Of a DNA stretch of 12,130 nt, positions 1 to 6,671 are shown piece by piece. The DNA is from Crocinitomicaceae bacterium (GTDB lineage Bacteria; Bacteroidota; Bacteroidia; Flavobacteriales_D; Crocinitomicaceae), in NCBI GenBank assembly GCA_015662935.1, contig DQTF01000232.1, positions 1 to 12,130 on the forward strand. Direction: 5' to 3'. The translations under genes were made by a program, and so were the position numbers. Position 1 is the stretch's first letter; every line of letters begins with the position of its first letter. Below the pieces are notes generated by a model. It did not search any database, had not been told where the DNA came from, and was given only the letters and a program-made list of their open reading frames with translations.

Positions 1-366
1 ATTACAAGCGGCAGTAACGGCCCCACATTTTGTGTGTCCCATTACCACAACAATTTTAGATCCAGCAACTTTACAACTGTATTCAATAGATCCAAGAACA
101 TCTTGGTTAATGATGTTTCCAGCAACTCTAGAACTAAAAACATCACCAATTCCTTGGTCAAAAACCAATTCAGCAGGTACTCTTGAGTCTATGCAACTAT
201 GAATTACAGCAAACGGAAACTGCCCTTTACTAGTTTCAAAAACTAGATCTTGTAAGTTTCTTTGGGTCTTTAAATTTTTTACAAACCTCCTGTTACCTTC
301 TACCAAAATAGCATGAGCATTCTTTGGAGTTAAATTATCTTGAATTTCTTTTGTTTGAGTTTTCAT
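1..366 (-). CDS. Beta-class carbonic anhydrase, N-terminal 122 codons (cut by window start)
   Basis: Zinc enzyme that interconverts CO2 and bicarbonate, expected in the cytoplasm. Seen: an open frame from ATG at 366 to the window edge, containing C58-x-D60-x-R62 (SCIDSRVP) and H111-x-x-C114 (GHTKCGAV). These are the zinc ligands and the Asp/Arg dyad of beta-carbonic anhydrases. All signature residues are present, so the truncation is only the window edge; family members usually run to about 200-240 residues, so roughly the last third to half is outside. There is no signal peptide. The ATG lies in an ATGA overlap with the stop of the upstream SulP gene, which implies translational coupling and shared function: the enzyme would equilibrate bicarbonate moved by the transporter. 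The family call is secure; the physiological role is inferred from context. Confidence 0.95.
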   Translation of the reverse strand, partial: MKTQTKEIQDNLTPKNAHAILVEGNRRFVKNLKTQRNLQDLVFETSKGQFPFAVIHSCIDSRVPAELVFDQGIGDVFSSRVAGNIINQDVLGSIEYSCKVAGSKIVVVMGHTKCGAVTAACN

Positions 367-1952
367 TTTGTTTTTAATTTAAAATGTTGAATAGGACTAT
401 TGTCTTTAGATTTATATAAATCAATGAGTGTGAGACCGATATTTCTGGACTGTGCATTTATTTCAAAATTCTCTATGATCTCTAATACGTCAAAATGCAT
501 AAACTTAGTTCTGCTTGCATCAATAATTACGGTTGAGTCATTTGGAATTTGATCCAACGTTTTTAAAACTGAAGCCTTGTTAAGAAAGGTGACATCTTCA
601 GATAATTCAATCCTAATTTTATCAACTCCTTCTAAATTTTCATTCAGAAGCTTGAAAGGAATTTTAAAGTTATTTCTTAATATAATGACAACTGCAACCA
701 CAACTCCCATTGCTATCCCCATCAACAAATCTGTAAAAACGATTCCTATTATTGTGACAACGAAAGGTATTAGTTGTCCCCAACCTTCCTTATACATCCG
801 TTTAAATAATGCTGGTTTTGCCAATTTAAAGCCAACGACTAAAAGAATTGCTGCTAAAACACCAAGCGGAATCATATTGAGAATGTTTGGAATTGCAATG
901 ATGCTTATTAGTAGTAAAAAACCATGTATGATTGCCGATGTTTTTGTTTTTCCTCCAGATTGCTGATTGGTAGAACTTCTTACTATTACCTGAGTAACTG
1001 GCAGTCCTCCAATAAGTCCAGCAAGGATGTTACCAATACCTTGCGCTTTTAATTCTCTATTAGTCGGGGTAACTCTTTTTAAAGTGTCTTGTTTGTCGGA
1101 GGCTTCAACACAGAGCAGGGTTTCAAGACTTGCAACGACAGCAATCACTATCGCAGTAATGTAAACATCAGGATTTGATAATGCAGTAAAATTTGGTAAA
1201 GTAAAATTGCTAAAAAAACCGGATACACTTTCAGGAATTGGGACATTAACTAAATGACTTTTATCAATTGTTAAGTACGGAATCCCTTCAAAAACTTTAA
1301 CAAGAATTATACCTACAACTACCGCAACTAATGGACCTTGCACTAGCTTGGTGAATTTAAAATTTTGAAATAATTTTGTGTTCCAAATGATTAGAATTGC
1401 TAAGGAAATAGCGGATATAATAAGGACGCCAGGGCTGATAAAATTAGTCATATTTATTAGTTCATCGAATGTATTATGCCCATCTAATTGCTGAAATCCA
1501 AAGTCTCCTTCAGGGTCTCTATCGTAACCAAAGGCGTGAGGAATTTGCTTTAAGAAAATGATAATCCCTATTCCAGCTAGCATTCCATGAATTACCGAAG
1601 AAGGAAAGAAATAAGCAATGATTCCTGCTTTTGCAAACCCCATGATTAATTGAATGATACCCGCTAAGATAACTGCCACTAGAAATATGTCAAAAGATCC
1701 TAAATCAGTGATTGCATTCAAAACGATTATAGCTAGTCCTGCAGCTGGGCCACTAACACCTAGAGCAGACCCACTAAGAGCACCGACGACAATCCCTCCA
1801 ATTATTCCACTAATTAATCCGGAAAATAATGGAGCGCCTGACGCCAAGGCAATACCTAAACATAAAGGCATTGCAACTAAAAACACAACAACACTAGCTG
1901 GTATGTCGTCTTTGAAATGTTTAATGGGGCTTAATTGATTATGTGCTTTCAT
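363..1952 (-). CDS. SulP family inorganic anion (probably bicarbonate) transporter with STAS domain
   Basis: Integral inner-membrane transporter of the SulP/SLC26 family, 529 residues, a usual length. Seen: dense hydrophobic segments from about residue 18 to 425, including the conserved N-terminal stretch around residues 20-40, SGPAAGLA at 67-74 and ASLETLLCVEASD at 274-286. A soluble tail from about 437 to 529 reads as a STAS domain (IIDASRTKFMHFDVLEII). The substrate cannot be read directly. SulP proteins carry sulfate, bicarbonate or other anions; pairing with a beta-carbonic anhydrase is a known arrangement for bicarbonate transport, as is fusion of the two domains in some bacteria. The gene follows the TetR gene by 4 nt and overlaps the carbonic anhydrase gene by 4 nt (ATGA), so all three should share one transcript. 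Bicarbonate is favoured by context, not proven. Confidence 0.93.
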   Translation of the reverse strand: MKAHNQLSPIKHFKDDIPASVVVFLVAMPLCLGIALASGAPLFSGLISGIIGGIVVGALSGSALGVSGPAAGLAIIVLNAITDLGSFDIFLVAVILAGIIQLIMGFAKAGIIAYFFPSSVIHGMLAGIGIIIFLKQIPHAFGYDRDPEGDFGFQQLDGHNTFDELINMTNFISPGVLIISAISLAILIIWNTKLFQNFKFTKLVQGPLVAVVVGIILVKVFEGIPYLTIDKSHLVNVPIPESVSGFFSNFTLPNFTALSNPDVYITAIVIAVVASLETLLCVEASDKQDTLKRVTPTNRELKAQGIGNILAGLIGGLPVTQVIVRSSTNQQSGGKTKTSAIIHGFLLLISIIAIPNILNMIPLGVLAAILLVVGFKLAKPALFKRMYKEGWGQLIPFVVTIIGIVFTDLLMGIAMGVVVAVVIILRNNFKIPFKLLNENLEGVDKIRIELSEDVTFLNKASVLKTLDQIPNDSTVIIDASRTKFMHFDVLEIIENFEINAQSRNIGLTLIDLYKSKDNSPIQHFKLKTK

Positions 1953-1956
1953 CTAC

Positions 1957-2631
1957 TTATTTAATATTTAATATTTGATTAATCATTTCTTTATAAAACT
2001 CTGTAATTGCATTTTTGTCTTTTATTTTATCTGTCAATGCAGGTAAATGTTCTGCAAAATATTTTTGTTGATGCGCCCCTTCGATGATGGTAGAAATCAA
2101 CATGTGCGGATATTCAAACAAAGGGTTGATTTCCATGACAATATCACTGATTCTTTGAACCACATTCTTGTACGCTTGAAAACTTCCGATTTTATTTTTC
2201 TCAGCCACATTCTTTGTGTGATACGCTTTCAGTGATTCCGAAAAAATAATCTCACTCAGTAATATTTCATTGACATAAGAGATATCATCATCAACTTCAA
2301 CGGGTTGAGTGATGATTTCTATGCATTTGTTTAAACGTTCTTCAGGAGATGCTACATTAGTGGTGGCAAAAACTAACCGATATTCCGTCCATGTCCAATA
2401 CCAACTGGTTAAGTAGATTAGTAAGCTTTGCTTGTTGTTGAAGTATCGATAAATTGAACTTTCAGGAGAATTGATAGCAATCCCTAACTTCTTAAAAGTG
2501 AACGCTTCAAATCCCATTTCATTAATGAGTTCAATACTTTTGGAGATTATTTCTCTCCCAAGTCCTGATGAATCAGGTTTCTTAGTGTATAATTCTGGAC
2601 TAATTTCTATTTGTATCTGTAAATTTTTCAC
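1957..2631 (-). CDS. TetR/AcrR family transcriptional regulator, probable autoregulator of the SulP-carbonic anhydrase operon
   Basis: 224-residue one-component regulator. Seen: an N-terminal helix-turn-helix unit at about residues 25-70, with the typical TetR recognition-helix ending (SSIYRYFNNKQSLL, about 58-71) and preceding I-x-x-A-I-x-type helices (REIISKSIELINEMGFEAF). The remainder is a divergent, helical ligand/dimer domain of unknown effector. The start is GTG at 2631-2629: upstream in frame there are only GGA, ATA and ACA before a TAA, and no early ATG exists. AGGAG runs directly into the GTG, too close to act as a normal Shine-Dalgarno site. It is the first gene of the operon, 4 nt ahead of the SulP gene. 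The palindrome in its own promoter suggests autorepression and control of the transporter and enzyme. The ligand is unknown; most relatives are repressors. Confidence 0.9.
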   Translation of the reverse strand: MKNLQIQIEISPELYTKKPDSSGLGREIISKSIELINEMGFEAFTFKKLGIAINSPESSIYRYFNNKQSLLIYLTSWYWTWTEYRLVFATTNVASPEERLNKCIEIITQPVEVDDDISYVNEILLSEIIFSESLKAYHTKNVAEKNKIGSFQAYKNVVQRISDIVMEINPLFEYPHMLISTIIEGAHQQKYFAEHLPALTDKIKDKNAITEFYKEMINQILNIK

Positions 2632-2651
2632 TCCTATTGTTTAACTACTTG

Positions 2652-2684
2652 CAAATATAATAGTATTACTATCATTTATGCAAA
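2652..2684 (-). promoter_or_regulatory. Bacteroidota-type promoter of the TetR-SulP-carbonic anhydrase operon
   Basis: On the minus strand a TTTG (2684-2681) is followed after 21 nt by TATATTTG (2659-2652), matching the -33 TTTG / -7 TAnnTTTG pattern known for Bacteroidota primary sigma factor. The -7 box ends 20 nt before the GTG of the TetR gene, which would leave a leader of roughly 12-15 nt. Both boxes sit in a direct repeat (TATTTGC on the minus strand at 2686-2680 and 2656-2650). This is the best-matched promoter in the window. Confidence 0.65.
2660..2672. promoter_or_regulatory. Perfect 13-bp palindrome between -33 and -7 boxes, candidate TetR operator
   Basis: ATAGTA-T-TACTAT: two perfect 6-bp arms around one central base, directly abutting the -7 box of the TetR operon promoter. 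Partial symmetry continues outward at positions 2657/2675 and 2658/2674. Dimeric TetR proteins bind inverted repeats of this general size and usually regulate their own promoter. A protein bound here would block RNA polymerase. The assignment to this TetR protein is inference from position. Confidence 0.55.
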
Positions 2685-2789
2685 TAATACGAGTTTTTTA
2701 TTTTCTAACTGAAAAATAAGCGTTATTGCAGTGCTAACACGAGCCCTAAAAAGTGAAAAGAAGAGTTATTAAAGAAAAAGAGAATGCCG

Positions 2790-5066
2790 CTACCCTATAT
2801 ATACTCGATGCAATCGGCTAGAAAAACTAGTCATCACTTCATAGGAAATGGTATCCATTTTTTTTGCGAATTGTGCAACGCTCTGGTGTTCTCCGATAAT
2901 TTCAACAGCTTCTCCTTCATGGATAGAAAGTTTTGTCACATCTACCATAATCATGTCCATGCAAACATTTCCAACAACAGGACAGAATTGATTTTTGATG
3001 TAAACACCACCGACTCCATTGGATAATTTTCTCCGAAAACCATCAGCATAACCTACAGGAACTACTGCAATGTCCATTTCTTGCTGTGCAATAAAAGAAC
3101 GACCATAGCCAACAGACTCTCCTGAAGAAATATGTTTTATTTGAGAAACAGAACTGATCCAAGATATGGTGTGTCGTAAATTTTCATTGCCCGAAACGCC
3201 GTACATGCCTATTCCTAAACGAACCATGCCATGTACAGAACTTTCCGATGAAATATAATTGAGAATCCCGTCAGAATTAAGAATGTGTCGTGTCAGTGGG
3301 TAAGGTAAGTCTGTTTGAATACGCGCACTCATTTTTTCAAATCGTGCAATTTGTTGTTGAGTGAATTCAGAATCAATCACATCACTTTCTGCTAAATGAG
3401 AATAAACACTTTGCACTCTTATTTCAGGCTGAGCTTTAACAATTGCAATCAACTCTGAAAGGTCTTTCTCTTCAATGCCTAGTCGCTTCATTCCTGTTTC
3501 TAATTTCAAATGAACAGGATAGTGCGTTTTACCACAACCTATCAATTCTTTAATGAAGGAGTCTAGTTGCTTAAAAGAATAAATGGATGGTTCTAGCTGA
3601 TAATCAATGCATTCGGAGAACGACTGTTCTTCACAGTTCATCACTAGAATGGGTAACTTTACACCTTTGCTCCTTAATTCAACCCCTTCGTTGACATAAG
3701 CAACGCCTAAATAATCAACGCCAATTTGTTCCAGAAACAAGCCCATTGTTTTGGCGTCAGAACCGTAAGAAGATGCTTTTACCATGCACAATAATTGCGT
3801 AGAATCATTTAGTTTTGATTTATAAAAGTTGATGTTATGTCGAATGGCTTTTAAATCAATTTCTAAATATGTCTGATGATTTTCTTGCTTCAATTGATGC
3901 GCCAAAACTTCCATTTTGGCAGAACGTGTTCCTTTGATGAGAATACTTGAGTTCTCCACTTCAATCTTTACTTTTTTGTCAGGAAACTGGAAGTGTAACG
4001 AGATAGGTTCAAATGCTGTAACGCATTTTTTTAATGCTTCTTCTTTTTTGATATCCCTTTCGTGTAAACCTAAAATTATCACTCGATTTTTACCGTTGCA
4101 ATTGGCCAATTGATAAGAAAGCGAATGTTCTAAGGAATCAATGTCAAGGTTGTATGTGTCATTGAGAATGACATTGTTGTTTGCTCCGTCGAAACTTTCT
4201 AAACGCAATGCTAATGGAGAAAGGTCTTGAATTCTTTGCTCAATTTCACTTTCTGAAAGTCCTAACTCTTTACACATTGCAATGGCTAGATTGACATTCT
4301 GAACACTTGCCTTGTCGTTTAGTTTAAAGTTTTTCAACAAGTCCAAATATTCATTTTTAGCAATGGCTGTTCCTTTTTCCAATTGAATCAACTCATTTTC
4401 AGGATAGAAAAAAATGGAAACATTCTTAAATAAGGTAAGTTTTTCAGATAGATGTTCTTCTTCAGATTGAAACAATTCTTTATGTGCTTTTCCAAAAGAA
4501 GTGAAAACTCCATGTGTCGGTTGAATCATCTTTGCTTTTCGCTGAATCGTTCCTTTTTCTCCAATTCCGACTTCAATAATTGCAACTTCTGTTTGTGGAG
4601 TAATTTCTAATAAAGAAATCGCAACGCCTAAAATAGAATTATAACTTTTTGGACTTCTTGTAACGATTTTGCTTCCACTTAATATGTGTGCCAACCACTC
4701 TTTAACGGTAGTTTTTCCATTGCTACCTGTAATTGCCACAACAGGGATGTTAAATTTTCCCCTGTGAAATAACGCAATTTCCCCGAGCGAATTTAAGGCG
4801 TTCTCAACAACTATTTCATGTGCATCTACGTATTGAGAAGTTGCTCCTTTCTCGGTTACAACAAAATGGCGGACACCTTTTTGATAAGCATCGCCAATGA
4901 AATCATGTCCATTTTTAAAGATGCCAGACAATGCAAAAAAGAGGGTGCTTTCTCCGTTAATTATTCTTCTAGAATCATACTCAATAGATTGAATTACAGC
5001 AGAATGAGAGGTAGTTTCTCGCGCTAATAATGATTTTATTTCTTGGTATGAATAATTCAGTTTCAA
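2790..5066 (-). CDS. murF-alr: Bifunctional MurF (UDP-MurNAc-tripeptide:D-Ala-D-Ala ligase) / alanine racemase
   Basis: 758-residue cytoplasmic fusion for peptidoglycan precursor synthesis. Residues about 1-395 are the MurF ligase: ATP loop GSNGKTT at 114-120, a likely carbamylated Lys at 209 (SEKLTLF), and NDTYN at 302-306. Residues about 398-758 are a PLP alanine racemase: PLP Lys430 in MVKASSYGSD, RLGIGMYG at 616-623, the catalytic Tyr654 in SVGYGRSF, and VCMDMIMVDVT at 701-711. The racemase makes D-Ala and the ligase adds D-Ala-D-Ala to the precursor; the D-Ala-D-Ala ligase itself is not here. This fusion is typical of Bacteroidota. The start is TTG at 5066-5064, the only start possible because TAA closes the frame four codons earlier; TTGA overlaps the thymidine kinase stop. 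The MurF half looks compact and lacks the usual longer C-terminal segment, so its activity deserves a check. Confidence 0.95.
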   Translation of the reverse strand: MKLNYSYQEIKSLLARETTSHSAVIQSIEYDSRRIINGESTLFFALSGIFKNGHDFIGDAYQKGVRHFVVTEKGATSQYVDAHEIVVENALNSLGEIALFHRGKFNIPVVAITGSNGKTTVKEWLAHILSGSKIVTRSPKSYNSILGVAISLLEITPQTEVAIIEVGIGEKGTIQRKAKMIQPTHGVFTSFGKAHKELFQSEEEHLSEKLTLFKNVSIFFYPENELIQLEKGTAIAKNEYLDLLKNFKLNDKASVQNVNLAIAMCKELGLSESEIEQRIQDLSPLALRLESFDGANNNVILNDTYNLDIDSLEHSLSYQLANCNGKNRVIILGLHERDIKKEEALKKCVTAFEPISLHFQFPDKKVKIEVENSSILIKGTRSAKMEVLAHQLKQENHQTYLEIDLKAIRHNINFYKSKLNDSTQLLCMVKASSYGSDAKTMGLFLEQIGVDYLGVAYVNEGVELRSKGVKLPILVMNCEEQSFSECIDYQLEPSIYSFKQLDSFIKELIGCGKTHYPVHLKLETGMKRLGIEEKDLSELIAIVKAQPEIRVQSVYSHLAESDVIDSEFTQQQIARFEKMSARIQTDLPYPLTRHILNSDGILNYISSESSVHGMVRLGIGMYGVSGNENLRHTISWISSVSQIKHISSGESVGYGRSFIAQQEMDIAVVPVGYADGFRRKLSNGVGGVYIKNQFCPVVGNVCMDMIMVDVTKLSIHEGEAVEIIGEHQSVAQFAKKMDTISYEVMTSFSSRLHRVYIG

Positions 5067-5644
5067 TGTGCAATTTTATTGTAGCACGATCGACAAAGAG
5101 GTTTGTATTCTTCCACAGCTCCAACCATGACTTGCTCTTTGGCATCTACAGTTCTGTGTGAGAACTGCGCTAAGTTGCCACAAGATAAACAAATTGCGTG
5201 AACTTTTGTTACGTATTCTGCAATGCTCAGTAAGTCGGGCATGGGTCCAAAAGGAACACCTTGAAAATCCATATCCAATCCAGCCACAATAACACGTACA
5301 CCTTTTTCTGCTAAATAATTACACACATCGATAATTTCTTCATCGAAAAATTGCGCTTCGTCAATTGCCACCACTTTTTCTTTCTTCCAAATGTCTTTGA
5401 TTACACTGGAGTCTTTGACGGCGATTGCTTGAAAAGAAGTACCTTGGTGACTGACTACATTTTCTTTGTGATATCGATCATCAACCTGCGGCTTGACTAG
5501 TAATATTTTTTGGTTGGCAAACTCTGCTCGCTTCAAACGGCGAATTAATTCTTCCGTTTTACCAGAAAACATAGAACCACAAACTACTTCAATCCAGCCA
5601 TGTTGTTTTACATCATCCGGGAAGTGCTCCAAAAACATATTCAT
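5063..5644 (-). CDS. tdk: Thymidine kinase, type II (TK1-like)
   Basis: Cytoplasmic salvage enzyme that phosphorylates thymidine to dTMP with ATP; 193 residues, the normal bacterial length. Seen: P-loop G23-SMFSGKT-30, the DEAQFF motif at 95-100 with Glu96 as probable catalytic base, and four structural-zinc cysteines C152, C155, C184 and C187 (CLSC, CRSC). The lasso region lies at about 160-182. Two ATGs stand close together (residues 1 and 3); the first is used here but the second cannot be excluded. It is upstream of murF-alr and overlaps its TTG start by 4 nt, so translation of the cell-wall gene is probably coupled to it. No functional link between the two is established; shared transcription in growing cells is a simple explanation. 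Confidence 0.96.
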   Translation of the reverse strand: MNMFLEHFPDDVKQHGWIEVVCGSMFSGKTEELIRRLKRAEFANQKILLVKPQVDDRYHKENVVSHQGTSFQAIAVKDSSVIKDIWKKEKVVAIDEAQFFDEEIIDVCNYLAEKGVRVIVAGLDMDFQGVPFGPMPDLLSIAEYVTKVHAICLSCGNLAQFSHRTVDAKEQVMVGAVEEYKPLCRSCYNKIAH

Positions 5645-5649
5645 ATCAT

Positions 5650-5657
5650 CAAGGTTA
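5650..5657 (-). promoter_or_regulatory. Possible -7 element for tdk-murF-alr
   Basis: TAACCTTG on the minus strand differs from TAnnTTTG at one base. It ends only 5 nt before the first tdk ATG, so the transcript would be leaderless or nearly so, or translation would start at the second ATG (5638). No convincing TTTG lies 19-21 nt upstream. A weak call. Confidence 0.25.
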
Positions 5658-5716
5658 TTAACAATGCAACGAAGAGAAAAAGAAAAAAATCTGTCTTTTA
5701 TCTTGAATTTCTTCGG

Positions 5717-5724
5717 TAACTTTG
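5717..5724 (+). promoter_or_regulatory. Candidate -7 element (TAACTTTG) for the Glu-rich protein / M28 peptidase pair
   Basis: A perfect TAnnTTTG match in the divergent gap between tdk and the plus-strand genes. The -33 position holds only a poor match (TCTG area). If used, transcription would begin near 5730 and leave a leader of about 135 nt before the ATG at 5868. No closer promoter with a good match was found. Confidence 0.4.
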
Positions 5725-5867
5725 ACGACCAAGTTCGTTATTTTGTGACTGTAAAAAGTGACTTCGTTAGCAACTTGATTAAAATGTTGAAAAGTCTTTT
5801 CTTGAATTTAGAAAAAGAAAATAAGCAGTAGAAAATATAGAATAAGACTTTTTTTAAGCAAATAATT

Positions 5868-6671
5868 ATGGAATTGAAATCATACAAAGAACAAATCAAT
5901 GAAGTGCAAAACTTGGTTGATAAAATGGAGCAAGGAATTTTGTCTGCGTCAGAATTAACTGATTTAGAAATAATTACACGTTCACTTCATGAAAGAAGCA
6001 TTATTTTAAAATACAAAGCTTTTGAGCAAATTGCGCAACATGAAGTAGAGGAATCAATCGTAGAATCGGTTGAAGAAGAAGAAGTTGAGGAGGAGAAAGA
6101 AGCTTCTCCATTTGATTGGAACCCGACGGCAGAAGAAGAGGTAAAAAACCCAGAATTAGAAAAGTTAGAAGAAATCATCGAAGAAGAAATTGAGGAAGTA
6201 ATAAAAGAAGAAGTACCTGTAATTGAATTGACAGAAGAGGAAATGAAAGTGGAAACACCTCCTTCGATTCAGGATATTTTAGGAGAAATTTCAGAAAATA
6301 AAGAAGTTCTCCAAGAGATTGTAGAAGAGAATGTTGAAATGCCGGAAGAAGCACCTGTAAATTCTTCTTCAACGGAAAATTTTGTTGCTCAACTAAAATT
6401 ATCGGACAGTTCAACACACAGCTTTTCTCTCGGAACGAAACTTGACACCTTGATTGGTGCGTTTGGTCTCAATGAAAAATTGCGTTTTATAAATGATTTG
6501 TTTGATGGTTCAAGTGAATCATTTAACGATGCAGTGAAATTATTAGATACTCAAAATGATTTAAACGAGGCGTATTCTCATGTCAACAGATTTGCTTCTG
6601 AACAGAATTGGGAGTCGGATGATGAAACAGTTTCAGAATTTGTTTCCTTTGTGAATAGAAGGTATGCGTAG
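5868..6671 (+). CDS. Glu-rich cytoplasmic protein of unknown function
   Basis: 267 residues; I do not recognise a named family. Three parts are visible: an N-terminal helical segment (about 1-56), a very acidic low-complexity middle (about 57-165, with roughly 40 Glu) and an ordered-looking C-terminal part (about 185-267) with IGAFGLNEKLRFINDLFDG at 196-214 and a basic end, FVNRRYA. The C-terminal part resembles, from memory, a tail seen in uncharacterised Bacteroidota proteins. There is no signal peptide or membrane segment. The middle looks like a flexible acidic linker and may vary in length between strains. Its last 8 nt overlap the start of the M28 peptidase gene, so the two are co-translated. 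It begins the plus-strand unit that diverges from tdk. That it is a real gene is likely; its function is open. Confidence 0.85.
   Translation: MELKSYKEQINEVQNLVDKMEQGILSASELTDLEIITRSLHERSIILKYKAFEQIAQHEVEESIVESVEEEEVEEEKEASPFDWNPTAEEEVKNPELEKLEEIIEEEIEEVIKEEVPVIELTEEEMKVETPPSIQDILGEISENKEVLQEIVEENVEMPEEAPVNSSSTENFVAQLKLSDSSTHSFSLGTKLDTLIGAFGLNEKLRFINDLFDGSSESFNDAVKLLDTQNDLNEAYSHVNRFASEQNWESDDETVSEFVSFVNRRYA

Noticed and set aside
2698..2719. AT-only hairpin (TTATTTT / AAAATAA) between murF-alr and the TetR operon, considered as the murF-alr terminator
   Set aside because: Seven A-T pairs with an 8-nt loop are unstable, and on the minus strand the sequence after it is A-rich rather than a T-run. 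No convincing terminator is visible in 2685-2789.
5664..5831. 55-codon plus-strand frame in the gap between tdk and the Glu-rich gene
   Set aside because: It is Lys/Asn/Phe-rich as any AT-rich gap would be, has no recognisable motif, and the best promoter element on that strand (5717-5724) lies inside it, so a transcript from there would miss its start. Kept out as a gene, though conservation could reopen the question.
6175..6417. 80-codon Leu-rich frame opposite the Glu-rich protein
   Set aside because: Leu/Pro/Phe-rich antisense reading of the repetitive Glu codons; a composition shadow with no start context or motif.
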